A stretch of 47,980 nucleotides of DNA from Candidatus Epulonipiscium sp. (GTDB taxonomy: Bacteria > Bacillota > Clostridia > Lachnospirales > Anaerotignaceae). A program made the translations under genes and the position numbers. Positions 20,737 to 31,119 of this stretch are shown in pieces (within the stretch, counting starts at the first letter, position 1; each line of letters opens with the position of its first letter). The notes beneath the pieces were generated by a model. The model made no database searches and had not been told where the DNA came from. It saw only the letters and a list, made by a program, of their open reading frames with translations. The stretch lies in assembly GCA_012519385.1 (NCBI GenBank), contig JAAYQI010000114.1:1-47980 (forward strand). The letters are read 5' to 3'.

Positions 20737-21672
20737 ATGTTGGGAATTATCACCTATGATTGTCAAGGAAATCTTTCTTGCAAAAAAACAGAAAAGTCTT
20801 TCTTGCCTTCCAAAGTAATGCATTTTTACATAGAACATTTTCGCCCTTATACCATCTGCGAAACAGAACTGCTGGGAGCAAAAGGATATCACGCAAAGAT
20901 ACACCTTTCGGAGGAGCAACTACAAAAAAAAGAATTAAAAGGACAAAAAATAATAGAAAAAATGTTAAAAAACCTAGAAGAACTGGGTGTGCAGATTGTT
21001 GTACCGCCGCCAAAGCAGGGAAATATCCCTACTGGAATTCTTCCCATCTCTAACGGCAAAATTGTGAAGGGGCTTTATGTAATGGAGGCTATCACAAAAT
21101 TTTTAACCCTTCAAAAAAAAGACCTAAAGGATGCTCGTATTGTATTGGTGGATGGTGGAAATGTTCTGACTCATCTAATATTGGACAGGGTATATCCGAA
21201 TGTGAATTTTCTTTCTATCTTAACCGACAGACAGGAGGATTTTGAAAAAAAGATTCAAGCAATTTATGAAGACTGCGGTTTAAATGTATATTTATTTTCA
21301 AATGGGAAAAATACTGCCATGGCAGAAGCCGATATTATTCTGAATTGTGGCTGCGAAATGGAAAACTATGATTATACCATAAAACCACAAGCATTTTATT
21401 TTGACATTGCTCAAAATAGAAGAAAGCTACAACGGCTGATGCTACGGCGTGATGATATCTTTATTGCTGATGGTATCTTATTACAAAAGGAAAAAAAGCC
21501 CTACACCGATAAAGAAGTAGAGGCGGCGGCATATGTAAGCAAAAACGAATTTAAAACCCTTGTGTCCTCGGCTTATGATTTACAGGAGGCGCTCAGTGCC
21601 AAACATAGCCTTGATACCCAAGCCTTGAAATTTTTGGGCTTTACTTGTCTGGAAAAAAGGGTTCGGCCTTGA
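20737..21672 (+). CDS. Hypothetical protein with Rossmann-like central region
   Basis: Single ORF with no family I recognise; central ARIVLVDGGNVLTHLILDRVYPNVNFLSILTD. Confidence 0.6.
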   Translation: MLGIITYDCQGNLSCKKTEKSFLPSKVMHFYIEHFRPYTICETELLGAKGYHAKIHLSEEQLQKKELKGQKIIEKMLKNLEELGVQIVVPPPKQGNIPTGILPISNGKIVKGLYVMEAITKFLTLQKKDLKDARIVLVDGGNVLTHLILDRVYPNVNFLSILTDRQEDFEKKIQAIYEDCGLNVYLFSNGKNTAMAEADIILNCGCEMENYDYTIKPQAFYFDIAQNRRKLQRLMLRRDDIFIADGILLQKEKKPYTDKEVEAAAYVSKNEFKTLVSSAYDLQEALSAKHSLDTQALKFLGFTCLEKRVRP

Positions 21673-21689
21673 TACTTGTTGGGAAAACA

Positions 21690-21718
21690 TTGACAAGGCA
21701 ACAGGGGTAGAGTATAAT
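21690..21718 (+). promoter_or_regulatory. Consensus sigma-A promoter upstream of greA-lysS
   Basis: TTGACA (21690-21695), 17-nt spacer, TATAAT (21713-21718). Confidence 0.8.
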
Positions 21719-21904
21719 TTTACAATGAAATTTGGGGCATATATTACTGCCTAGGGCTACGGATTAGCCTTTTTAAAAAAAAAGAAGTTTTTGACATCTT
21801 GGGCAGGTACTGCACCTGCCTATTTTATGGCAATCATGACAGATATGGTAAATATTCGCCGCAAATGTGGCTGCTGAAAGATAAAACTGAGGGAGTGAAT
21901 CGCA

Positions 21905-22381
21905 ATGGCAGAAAAAAAGGTGGTTCTGACTTATGAAGGTCTCAAAAAAATGGAGGAAGAACTGGAAACCCTAAAGACCGTCAGAAGAAAAGAAGTTGCG
22001 GAAAAAATCAAAGAAGCCAGAGGACAGGGGGATTTGTCCGAGAATGCAGAGTATGACTCTGCCAAAGAAGAACAGGCTGAAATTGAGGCCCGCATCGTTG
22101 TTTTAGAAAAAATGCTTCGCAATGCAGAAGTAATTGATGATGAGGAAGTAAGCCGTGATGTCATCAGCGTTGGCTCTATTGTAAAGCTGTATGACCTTGA
22201 ATTCAATGAAGAAGTAGAGTACATTATTGTAGGCTCTGCCGAGGCGGACCCCATGAATGGAAAAATCTCCAACGAATCTCCCGTAGGGAAAGGGTTATTA
22301 GGGCATAAGGCAGGAGAAACCATCACCATCGATACCCCTTCTGGAGATGTCGTATTCCGCATCGAAGCAATTAATAAATAA
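21905..22381 (+). CDS. greA: Transcription elongation factor GreA
   Basis: [50 protein letters not shown]. Confidence 0.97.
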   Translation: MAEKKVVLTYEGLKKMEEELETLKTVRRKEVAEKIKEARGQGDLSENAEYDSAKEEQAEIEARIVVLEKMLRNAEVIDDEEVSRDVISVGSIVKLYDLEFNEEVEYIIVGSAEADPMNGKISNESPVGKGLLGHKAGETITIDTPSGDVVFRIEAINK

Positions 22382-22417
22382 CTGGCCTATGGTAGATACT
22401 ATAAGGAGGAAACAGCA

Positions 22418-23929
22418 GTGGCAAAAGAAACCAATGATATGCAAGAAACCGTTGAGCTAACACAACAAGAGTTAAGTGAGCAAAATAGAATTCGTAGAGA
22501 AAAGCTCATTCAGCTACAGCAAGAAGGAAAAGACCCCTTTCAAAAGGTAAAATATGATGTAACAAAGCATAGCAATGAAATCAAAGAGGACTTTGAAGCC
22601 TTAGAAGGTAAAGAAGTTGCCATTGGCGGCAGATTAATGTCCAAACGTATCATGGGCAAGGCTTCTTTTTGTAATGTTCAAGACAGAAACGGAGTCATTC
22701 AATGCTATGTTAGTAAAAATGATATCGGCGAGGAAGAATATGCCGATTTTAAAAAGCTGGATATAGGCGATATTGTTGGCGTAAAAGGCTTTGTGTTTAA
22801 AACAAAAACGGGAGAAATCTCTATCCACGCAAAAGAGCTGGTACTCTTGGCAAAGAGCCTTCAGGTATTGCCTGAAAAATTCCACGGCCTGCGTGACCAA
22901 GAGCTTCGCTATCGCCAAAGATACATGGATTTGATTGTAAACCCCGAAGTAAAAGATACCTTTATGAAGCGTTCCGCAATCATTAAGGAAGTTCGTAATT
23001 TCTTAGATGCTAGAGGATATTTGGAGGTAGAAACCCCTGTACTGCAAACCATTGCAGGAGGTGCATCCGCTAGACCTTTTATCACCCATCATAATGCTTT
23101 GGATATTGATATGTATATGCGAATTGCATTGGAACTACCTTTAAAACGCTTGATTGTAGGCGGTTTTGAGAGAGTTTACGAAATCGGACGAGTATTCCGT
23201 AACGAGGGTATTTCCATCCGTCATAACCCTGAGTTTACCCTCATTGAAATCTATGAAGCATTTACAGATTATCACGGTATGATGGATTTAACTGAGGATT
23301 TATTCCGCACTGTTGCACAAAAGGTTTTAGGTAAAACCACAGTACAATATGGCGGTCACGATATTGATTTGGGCAGTTCCTTTGCTAGAATGACTATGAT
23401 TGATGCAGTTAAAAAATATGCAAATGTGGACTTTGACGCTATTGCTACTACAGAAGAAGCAAAGGAAATTGCAAAAGCGCATCACATTCCATTTGAGGAC
23501 CGTCATGCCAAAGGTGACATCTTAAATCTTTTCTTTGAAGAATATGTGGAGAAAAACTTGATTCAGCCAACCTTTATTATGGATTACCCTGTGGAAATTT
23601 CTCCTCTTACTAAGAGAAAGCCTGATAAACCAGAGTATACCGAACGTTTTGAGCTGTTTATTGTAGGTAGAGAATACGGCAATGCTTATTCTGAGTTAAA
23701 CGACCCTATCGACCAAAGAAAACGCTTTGAGCATCAAGAAGCAATGCGTGCTGCAGGTGATGACGAGGCAAATATGATTGATGAAGATTTTATGACAGCT
23801 TTGGAATACGGTATGCCTCCTACAGGCGGGCTTGGTATCGGTATTGACCGCTTGGTAATGCTCTTAACAGGTTCCGTTTCCATCCGTGATGTCATTTTGT
23901 TCCCAACAATGAAGAGCCCTAATAACTAA
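22418..23929 (+). CDS. lysS: Lysyl-tRNA synthetase, class II
   Basis: [67 protein letters not shown]. Confidence 0.98.
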   Translation: MAKETNDMQETVELTQQELSEQNRIRREKLIQLQQEGKDPFQKVKYDVTKHSNEIKEDFEALEGKEVAIGGRLMSKRIMGKASFCNVQDRNGVIQCYVSKNDIGEEEYADFKKLDIGDIVGVKGFVFKTKTGEISIHAKELVLLAKSLQVLPEKFHGLRDQELRYRQRYMDLIVNPEVKDTFMKRSAIIKEVRNFLDARGYLEVETPVLQTIAGGASARPFITHHNALDIDMYMRIALELPLKRLIVGGFERVYEIGRVFRNEGISIRHNPEFTLIEIYEAFTDYHGMMDLTEDLFRTVAQKVLGKTTVQYGGHDIDLGSSFARMTMIDAVKKYANVDFDAIATTEEAKEIAKAHHIPFEDRHAKGDILNLFFEEYVEKNLIQPTFIMDYPVEISPLTKRKPDKPEYTERFELFIVGREYGNAYSELNDPIDQRKRFEHQEAMRAAGDDEANMIDEDFMTALEYGMPPTGGLGIGIDRLVMLLTGSVSIRDVILFPTMKSPNN

Positions 23930-24110
23930 AGGACGAACGGCATTACTGATGATGGCCTTAGAAAGCCAGAGTATTTGTAGTCAGCCACTAGTTGCCAACA
24001 AATAATACACCATCAAAGGCTCATTCAGGATACCGTATGGATTTTGAACCATACATTCTAGGTCATATATGGTATCGCTAAATCTGTAATACCAAATTAG
24101 TAATAAATCA

Positions 24111-24160
24111 AGACACTTACGTGTTGGTAGAAATGCCATTCGTAGGTGTCTTTTTTACGT
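24111..24160 (+). terminator. Terminator-like hairpin after lysS
   Basis: agacacttacg-...-cgtaggtgtctttttt. Confidence 0.6.
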
Positions 24161-24312
24161 AAAACAGTGATTCGTTGCAATATAAATCATCTGACTTACA
24201 GGTTCGCAAAATATAATATACCTATGCCTGTGGAAGAATCTATGCTTTATAGTATATGGAGTGCTTCAAGATTACAGATAACGTCGCATTTTTATTGAAA
24301 ATGTCAAATAAT

Positions 24313-24326
24313 TCGAGTATACTCGA
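24313..24326. promoter_or_regulatory. 14-bp perfect palindrome upstream of the Ter biosynthetic genes (possible operator)
   Basis: TCGAGTATACTCGA, self-complementary. Confidence 0.4.
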
Positions 24327-24403
24327 TTACAAGAAAGTATCTTAAAATTGGATATAGTGGGGGTAAGGGGTAATTCATTATCATTTACAATATGTGCTAT
24401 ATG

Positions 24404-24440
24404 AGCGTTGTGAGGATGAACCTATGCAACGCTTTTCTTC
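24404..24440 (+). terminator. Terminator-like/attenuator hairpin
   Basis: agcgttg-tgaggatgaacctatg-caacgcttttctt. Confidence 0.45.
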
Positions 24441-24540
24441 TTGAAATGAGAACACCTAGTTTAAAAAAACATCTTTTAGTTTGTTTGATTTAAAGAAAAA
24501 TAGTTTGGGGTTATTAAATTAAGAAACGAGGGATAGTTAA

Positions 24541-25641
24541 GTGGGATATGTGGAAAGCGACTTAGTTCGGATTGCAAAAAGAGAAAACAATACAAAAAGA
24601 GGATATTTAGTGGTAGATCCGCTTCAAGGAAAACATATTCCGGTGTCTCCTTCCAAAGCTTTAAAATTGTTTAGTGATCTTGCAGATGTATTCAGAAAAT
24701 CCTATCAAAATGAAAGATTATTGTTGATTGGTTTTGCTGAAACTGCGACAGCTATTGGAGCTCAGGTGGCAATTTCTATAGGTGCAAAATATATTCAAAC
24801 AACAAGAGAAATGATACCTGATGTAGAGTATCTGTTTTTTTCGGAAGAACACAGCCATGCAACCGAGCAAAAGCTAATAAAGGATGATATCGATTCAATT
24901 ATGGATGATACTGATAGGATTATTTTTATTGAAGATGAAGTTACGACTGGTAAAACAATTTTAAATATAATCTCAATTTTGGAAAAAAAGTATCCGAGCA
25001 AAATGAAATATTCTGTAGCCTCTATTCTTAATGGCATGAGCGAGGAGCACCTTAATCTGTATGAGAAAAAAGGAATTATGCTACATTATTTAGTAAAAAC
25101 CAATCATAGTACCTATGATGAGCATGCTAATCAGTTCAAAGGAGATGGTCATTACTATGAAATGTACGAAAAAAACACAATTAATTATTCTCTCCTAAAA
25201 GTTAATGGTGCTATAAACCCTAGAAGATTGGTAAATTCCAAAGATTATTGGAAAGCATGTCAAAAATTATGGAATGAAATACATAATGTAATTGGACATA
25301 TAAGTGAGCAAAGTATCTTGGTGATAGGTACGGAAGAAACCATGTTTCCAGCATTATTTATCGGGACCGAGTTAGAAAAGCTAGGGAATAAAGTTCTAAG
25401 TCATTCAACAACAAGGAGTCCAATCGCTGTTAGTTTAGAAAATGAATATCCGCTACATACAAGATATCAGTTAAAGAGTCTGTATGATGCCCAAAGAAAA
25501 ACTTTTATTTATGATATTGGTAAATATGATAATGTACTCATTGTGACGGATGCACCAGAGTCAGAAACTGAAGGACTAGAAACATTGATAAATGCTGTAG
25601 CAGTTAAAAATAATACTATTACATTAATAAGGTGGTGCTAA
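24541..25641 (+). CDS. Ter-associated phosphoribosyltransferase (PRTase_2) with C-terminal TRSP domain
   Basis: PRPP-loop-like IIFIEDEVTTGKTILNII; TRSP-type STTRSPIAVS; GTG start. Confidence 0.85.
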   Translation: MGYVESDLVRIAKRENNTKRGYLVVDPLQGKHIPVSPSKALKLFSDLADVFRKSYQNERLLLIGFAETATAIGAQVAISIGAKYIQTTREMIPDVEYLFFSEEHSHATEQKLIKDDIDSIMDDTDRIIFIEDEVTTGKTILNIISILEKKYPSKMKYSVASILNGMSEEHLNLYEKKGIMLHYLVKTNHSTYDEHANQFKGDGHYYEMYEKNTINYSLLKVNGAINPRRLVNSKDYWKACQKLWNEIHNVIGHISEQSILVIGTEETMFPALFIGTELEKLGNKVLSHSTTRSPIAVSLENEYPLHTRYQLKSLYDAQRKTFIYDIGKYDNVLIVTDAPESETEGLETLINAVAVKNNTITLIRWC

Positions 25642-25642
25642 T

Positions 25643-26692
25643 TTGAGAAGCTCATATTCTAAAGATGATGTGATTCTTCTATTAAAAGATATAACCGGAT
25701 TGGTTGAACCTCTGCCAACAGAGGAAAGAGAAAAGCAGATTCAGGCAGGAAGGCATTATTGTGAAATGCTTCCTCTTGAATATGTGCCTACAGAAAAATA
25801 TATGCAGGTATATAATTCTGCTTTGAAGAATTATGCAGGCGTAGTTGCAAATGCAGTTGGTAACTTGGCAGACAAAGTTGTTACTCAAAGAGGCCAAAAT
25901 ATAGTTTTGGTCTCCCTTGCCAGAGCTGGAATTCCTGTAGGAATTTTATTAAAACGCTATATTAAGTTTAAATATGGATATAATGTTCCCCATTATTCTA
26001 TTTCCATTATTAGGGAAAGAGGAATAGATGATAATGCTATGAATTATCTGCTAGAACGGTATCAAGCTAAACAATTACTTTTTGTGGATGGTTGGATAGG
26101 TAAAGGTGCAATATTAAACGAGTTAAAAAAAAATCTTGCTGCTTATCATGGTGTATCATCGGATATCGCAGTTATTGCTGATCCAGCAAATGTTACTGAA
26201 TTGTGTGGTACTCATGAGGATATATTGATTCCTAGTTCTTGTCTTAATAGTACAGTATCAGGCTTGGTTAGTAGAACATTTCTTAGGGAAGATATTATTG
26301 GAACCAAAGATTTCCATGGGGCGGTTTATTATGGCGAACTAAAGGATTCGGATCTTTCGTATCAATTTATTAATGCTATTGAAAGGCATTTTACAGAACA
26401 ATCTAGAAAAGATACTTTTGAACTCGAAGGTTTTGGAATTGATGAAGTGAGATTTTTGGCTAAAAAATATGGAATTGATGATATTCATTTAATCAAACCA
26501 GGAATAGGTGAAACAACAAGAGTGTTGCTACGTAGGGTTCCTTGGAAAGTGTTGATTGATGAAAAATACAAATACGATGCTCAGTTAGAACATTTGATTA
26601 GGTTGGCGGATGAGAAGAAAGTTCCAATAGAATATTGCTCTTTGAACCATTATAAATGCTGTGGAATAATAAAAAAATTAGCTGATGCGTAA
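25643..26692 (+). CDS. StiP-family (PRTase-like/'cysteine protease StiP') protein with C-terminal PELOTA RNA-binding domain
   Basis: LVSLARAGIPVGILLKRYIKFKYG, LLFVDGWIGKGAI; C-terminal VLLRRVPWKVLIDEKYKYDAQLEHLIRLADEKKVPIEYCSLNHYKCCGIIKKLADA; starts 2 nt after the TRSP gene ends. Confidence 0.85.
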   Translation: MRSSYSKDDVILLLKDITGLVEPLPTEEREKQIQAGRHYCEMLPLEYVPTEKYMQVYNSALKNYAGVVANAVGNLADKVVTQRGQNIVLVSLARAGIPVGILLKRYIKFKYGYNVPHYSISIIRERGIDDNAMNYLLERYQAKQLLFVDGWIGKGAILNELKKNLAAYHGVSSDIAVIADPANVTELCGTHEDILIPSSCLNSTVSGLVSRTFLREDIIGTKDFHGAVYYGELKDSDLSYQFINAIERHFTEQSRKDTFELEGFGIDEVRFLAKKYGIDDIHLIKPGIGETTRVLLRRVPWKVLIDEKYKYDAQLEHLIRLADEKKVPIEYCSLNHYKCCGIIKKLADA

Positions 26693-26741
26693 GGGAGTAT
26701 CAAAACTAAAGATGGGCAAGTAATAATAGGAGGAATTAATC

Positions 26742-27446
26742 ATGTTATCATTTGAAACAATCAATGAACTTACCCTTAAGGTAACCTGTACAGGCAGTGA
26801 TGTTCTTTTTGTAAAAGCAGGTGCATTTATCGCTGGCGAAAATCCTGGAGGAAAAAACTACAAGTTTGAAAAGGTTATTCTTGGACCTCAGAATAATATA
26901 GGGCAAGCACTTCTCGGTCAACTGGCAAGACGTGTTACGGGGGAAAACCTTCCACTTATGAAGGTCAACTTTAATGGCGATTCTGTAACATACTATGCTA
27001 ATTATGGACAGCATGTTGTTATATATCACCTAGAACAAGGGGAAACAATTTCTGTCGAATCTGAGAACATTTTAGCTTTTACTCAAGACTGCGATTATAG
27101 CGTTAGATTTATAGGTGTGGGCGTACTTTCGCAGAGGGGTTTAGCAACTACCACTCTCACTGCAAGAGGAAGAAATGCATATGTCGCAATCCTTTCCGAT
27201 GGAAACCCTATTGTTTTAAGCAATGTTATGACTAGAGATACAATTTCAGTTGACCCTAATGCCGTAATATGTTGGATTGGTAATGGTCATTGTGACCCAC
27301 AGGTTACAGCTGATGTTTCTTGGAAAACATTCCTTGGTCAAACATCTGGTGAATCCTATCAATTCGAATGGAACGGTAGTGCTGGTGTTACTGTAATTAT
27401 TCAGCCATCTGAACATCGTGGTGGAATTAAAATCAGTATGGATTAA
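26742..27446 (+). CDS. AIM24-family protein
   Basis: VLFVKAGAFIAGENPGGKNYKFEKVI..., ESENILAFTQDCDYSVRFIGVGVLSQRGLATTTLTARGRNAYVAILSDG. Confidence 0.75.
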   Translation: MLSFETINELTLKVTCTGSDVLFVKAGAFIAGENPGGKNYKFEKVILGPQNNIGQALLGQLARRVTGENLPLMKVNFNGDSVTYYANYGQHVVIYHLEQGETISVESENILAFTQDCDYSVRFIGVGVLSQRGLATTTLTARGRNAYVAILSDGNPIVLSNVMTRDTISVDPNAVICWIGNGHCDPQVTADVSWKTFLGQTSGESYQFEWNGSAGVTVIIQPSEHRGGIKISMD

Positions 27447-27536
27447 AGAGAAGATATGATGCTATTTGCGAGGTCAAAGGGACTAACTGGCTTCTCAAAG
27501 GTTGGATGTACTTCCATAAACTACATACAATAAATA

Positions 27537-27565
27537 AAAGCGGGGCATCATCTTTGCTCCGCTTT
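27537..27565. terminator. Bidirectional terminator between convergent Ter operons
   Basis: aaagcggggc-atcatctt-tgctccgcttt. Confidence 0.65.
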
Positions 27566-28315
27566 ACTTATTATTTCAAGGCATCTTAATAATAATGCAT
27601 CTGAAAATATCTTATTTGATTCCATTTCTTCTAGTTTAAAATCAATACAAAATTGCGATGTAAATGCAAAAGGAACTAAACCAATATCTACCGCCTTTAG
27701 CATTGAAATATCAAATTCACTATCACCAGCTGCGATTGAAAACTTAGCTCCTATATAATCCATAAATCGCTTTACAGCTCTTCCTTTATTTAATGCTTTA
27801 GGAACAATATAAACCTTTGTACCATTATGAAAGATGTCTACAAATTTTTCATCTAGTTTTCCCTTTAACTCATCAACAACATCTTCTGGCGAATCACATT
27901 TTGTGAAAACAAATAGATTTTCGATATATCTCAGTTCAAAGGTTCGCCTCGGGTCTTTATCAAGAATACGAATTCCCTTTAAGACTGTATCTTTGCTATC
28001 TCTTATTTCTTTTATGGATTCATTGTACCACCAATCAACTTTTTTGCCATTTTCTAGCAATACCCCACCATTACATACAAGTGCATATTTAAATACACCT
28101 ACACCCAAATCTATCCTCTCATATTGTTCAACTGTCCTTGTTGATGTTGGTATAACAAGAATCTGTTCTCTCAATCTCTTTAAATACGCATAAGTATCTT
28201 CTGTAATAAAAGATATCTCTCGCCCTTGATAGATTTCAACATTTCTCTTGCGAAGACCTATATCATGCTTATATGAGTATATAATTGTATTATCTAAATC
28301 TGTAAAAAATATCAT
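27548..28315 (-). CDS. Ter-associated HAD-superfamily phosphatase
   Basis: MIFFTDLDNTIIYSYKH (DxDxT motif), FSIAAGDSEFDISMLKAVDIGLVP. Confidence 0.88.
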   Translation of the reverse strand: MIFFTDLDNTIIYSYKHDIGLRKRNVEIYQGREISFITEDTYAYLKRLREQILVIPTSTRTVEQYERIDLGVGVFKYALVCNGGVLLENGKKVDWWYNESIKEIRDSKDTVLKGIRILDKDPRRTFELRYIENLFVFTKCDSPEDVVDELKGKLDEKFVDIFHNGTKVYIVPKALNKGRAVKRFMDYIGAKFSIAAGDSEFDISMLKAVDIGLVPFAFTSQFCIDFKLEEMESNKIFSDALLLRCLEIISKAEQR

Positions 28316-28396
28316 AATCCATTCTACTCCATAAAAAATGTGGTACAGCAAATATTACTGTACCATATTCTCTTCGTAATTCAAAATTTACAATTT

Positions 28397-31030
28397 TTAC
28401 TTGCGAATAATAGCCTTTCTTACCATATCAACTGGAATAATCAAAATTGCCAAAGCCATTGAAACCAATAATGCCTTAACATCAAGAGTTGTTGTACTAA
28501 ATACGCTTCCGCCAATCTCAATGATTATCGTTTGAAGAATAAAAATTGCTCCCATAACCAGCATAAAATTCTTATTCTCCCCAATATGCTCAAACAAATT
28601 AAATCTCTCGGATCTGGTATTTAAACTATTAAATATTATTGAATAGATGAAAAAAGCAAACATAAATGTCTTCTTATAAAGTTCTGGATCCGCACAATCT
28701 GCAGGTGTAACATAACTTGTAATACCTGCAATATTTTCAAGAATTAAAATAGAACCTAATGTAATAAATATCGAACTTGTTCCAATCGCTGACTTAATAT
28801 AGGTGGTAAGAATATTATCTGTTCTCTTTGCAGGTTGATCCTCCATATATCTGTTAAGAATCGGCTCACTACCAAAGGCCATAGCAGCTAATGTATCCAT
28901 AATCAAATTAATCCAAAGTATCTGCACAATGGAAAATGGCTCTGTCCATCCAAGTATTGGTGCAATTATATTCATTAACAATGTACTAATATTAACTGTA
29001 AGCTGGAAGATAAGGAATTTTCCAACTGATTTTGCCATTGTTCTACTGTTCAGAACACAGTCCTTAATAGAAGTCAAACTGTTATTAAGAATTACCACAT
29101 CTCCTGCTTCTTGAGCTACGGCAGTACTATCTCCCATAGAAAAACCAATATCTGCTTGCTTCAAAGCTGGTGCATCATTAACACCATCCCCAGTCATACC
29201 ACATACATTATCAAGCTGCTGTGATATAGTAACAAGTCTTTTCTTATCAAGGGGCTTCGCTCTACTTACAACACGAAGGTTAGGTAATTTCTCCTTCAAT
29301 TCCTCATCGGACATACGCTCAAGCTGTTCATGAGTGAGTACTACATCTGTTGCTTCGTTCTTAAGAATACCTGTTTCTTTTGCAATTGCAACCGCTGTTT
29401 CTTCGGCATCACCCGTAACCATTACCACCTGAATACCGGCAGAATTAAGAATTTTAACAGTCTCAACAGCATCTGCTCGAACATTATCTCTTAAACAAAG
29501 AACCGCCAATAATACTGTCTTATCATTTGCAATCTTAACAACAGATAATAGTTTCATTGTACGTTTTGCCTGTGCAATCATCTGTTCTTGAACAGCCTTT
29601 TTATCCGCAGAAGTAAACTCTCTTTCTTCTCCATCTGGCAGAGCATAATGCGTAACCTGATCAATAATATTTTCTGTTGCACCTTTCCAATATACAATGC
29701 CATTTTTAAGACTTGCAGTTGCACACTTCTTCTCTGAATCAAATCCACTTATTTTGTCTACTCTATCTGGATCATTCTTAGAATCATCATATCCATTTTG
29801 AAGAGCATATGTAAGAAGTGCTCTATCCATATTATTACTACCGATAGATTTTCCTTCCGATATTTTTGCTAAGTTATTGAGGGTTATTGCTTCGATAAAC
29901 TCTCTACTTTGAATGTTATCTACAATTTTACCTGCGCCAGTAATAAATTCAACCAATGAGAGGTTTCCCTGAGTAAGTGTCCCTGTTTTATCACTGAACA
30001 GAATATTCATATATGCAGAATCAGAGAAAGCAGCTTTGTGACTTACAAGAATATTCTTTTTATACATTGATTCAGTATTCATGGACTGAACCAAGCTATT
30101 CATCATTGGTAAACCTTCTGGAACAGCCATAATTACAATGGAAGCCATAAGCATTACCGCTTCAGCAACTAAAAGAATAACGGAAACAGCTGAAGCTCCA
30201 CTTGTTGCTCTCGTCAAAGAAAGAACCACATGAAGTGCACCTGCGATTGTTGCGGCAGATACACCAAGCTTACCAATTCCAGCAGCTACTACTTCAAGCT
30301 TAAGACTAGAAGTATCTTTTCTTTCCTCTTCCTCGTTATTGTCGGTAAGGGATTTATTAATCTTTCCAAGCTCTGATGCATCACCAATTACGGTTGCAAT
30401 CATATATGCTTCTCCAGCTGTTACTACAGAGCCCATAAATACCTTTGATGTGGAAGAATAATCTGTAGATTCCGCTTCATCCATTGTTAAAGTAGCAGAT
30501 TTATTTTCATCTCTAGATTCACCATTTAATACAGCTTGTGAAACTTTAATATTCCCCTCAAAAACCAAGCCATCAACCGGAATCTTATCCCCTGCCTGCA
30601 CAAGAATGGTATCGCCCTTAACTATTTCACTCGTAAGAATATTTACAAGTTTTCCATTACGCATTACTTTAGCAAATGTCTTGCTATATTCCTCCTGAAG
30701 GGCTTCGCTTCTAGTTGTATTTCTGTACTCAGATAATGTACTAAATCCCGTTGCTAAAGCTATTGCCAACAATATACTTATGATTTCTATAACATCATTT
30801 TCTCCAGTAAGAGCAGGAACAAATACTCCAAGAACTGCTAGCACAATCTTCAAAACAAGTGCAGCACACAACACCTTAATCCAGATATCATCAAAGGCGC
30901 CGATAAACATTGACCATAATGACTCTGTTTCTTTTTTAGCAAGTTCATTTGTTCCATATTTCGCCTTGCTATCATTGACTTGTAAGTCGGACAGACCCCG
31001 CATCAATTCTTCTTTGCTCATACTACTCAT
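28397..31030 (-). CDS. P-type cation ATPase, Ca2+-transporting (PMCA/SERCA-like) family
   Basis: FSDKTGTLTQG phosphorylation motif, MTGDGVNDAPALKQADIGFSMG, PEGLP TM4 motif. Confidence 0.93.
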   Translation of the reverse strand: MSSMSKEELMRGLSDLQVNDSKAKYGTNELAKKETESLWSMFIGAFDDIWIKVLCAALVLKIVLAVLGVFVPALTGENDVIEIISILLAIALATGFSTLSEYRNTTRSEALQEEYSKTFAKVMRNGKLVNILTSEIVKGDTILVQAGDKIPVDGLVFEGNIKVSQAVLNGESRDENKSATLTMDEAESTDYSSTSKVFMGSVVTAGEAYMIATVIGDASELGKINKSLTDNNEEEERKDTSSLKLEVVAAGIGKLGVSAATIAGALHVVLSLTRATSGASAVSVILLVAEAVMLMASIVIMAVPEGLPMMNSLVQSMNTESMYKKNILVSHKAAFSDSAYMNILFSDKTGTLTQGNLSLVEFITGAGKIVDNIQSREFIEAITLNNLAKISEGKSIGSNNMDRALLTYALQNGYDDSKNDPDRVDKISGFDSEKKCATASLKNGIVYWKGATENIIDQVTHYALPDGEEREFTSADKKAVQEQMIAQAKRTMKLLSVVKIANDKTVLLAVLCLRDNVRADAVETVKILNSAGIQVVMVTGDAEETAVAIAKETGILKNEATDVVLTHEQLERMSDEELKEKLPNLRVVSRAKPLDKKRLVTISQQLDNVCGMTGDGVNDAPALKQADIGFSMGDSTAVAQEAGDVVILNNSLTSIKDCVLNSRTMAKSVGKFLIFQLTVNISTLLMNIIAPILGWTEPFSIVQILWINLIMDTLAAMAFGSEPILNRYMEDQPAKRTDNILTTYIKSAIGTSSIFITLGSILILENIAGITSYVTPADCADPELYKKTFMFAFFIYSIIFNSLNTRSERFNLFEHIGENKNFMLVMGAIFILQTIIIEIGGSVFSTTTLDVKALLVSMALAILIIPVDMVRKAIIRK

Positions 31031-31062
31031 ATTTTCGCATGTCCTCCTCTAAATTTATGTTT

Positions 31063-31094
31063 AAAAAAAGGGGAACTATCTTGATAGCTCCCCT
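31063..31094 (-). terminator. Terminator/attenuator between terD and the P-type ATPase
   Basis: Minus strand aggggagctatcaagatagttcccctttttttaa. Confidence 0.65.
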
Positions 31095-31119
31095 ACCATT
31101 TATGTAAATGTTTTGGTAA

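Noticed and set aside
24000-24090. tRNA-Gln-like stretch (GTATGG-ATTTTGAA-CCATAC followed by CATTCTAGGT)
   Set aside because: The anticodon-like loop is 8 nt and there is no GTTCRA T-loop or acceptor-stem pairing; treated only as part of the odd intergenic region.
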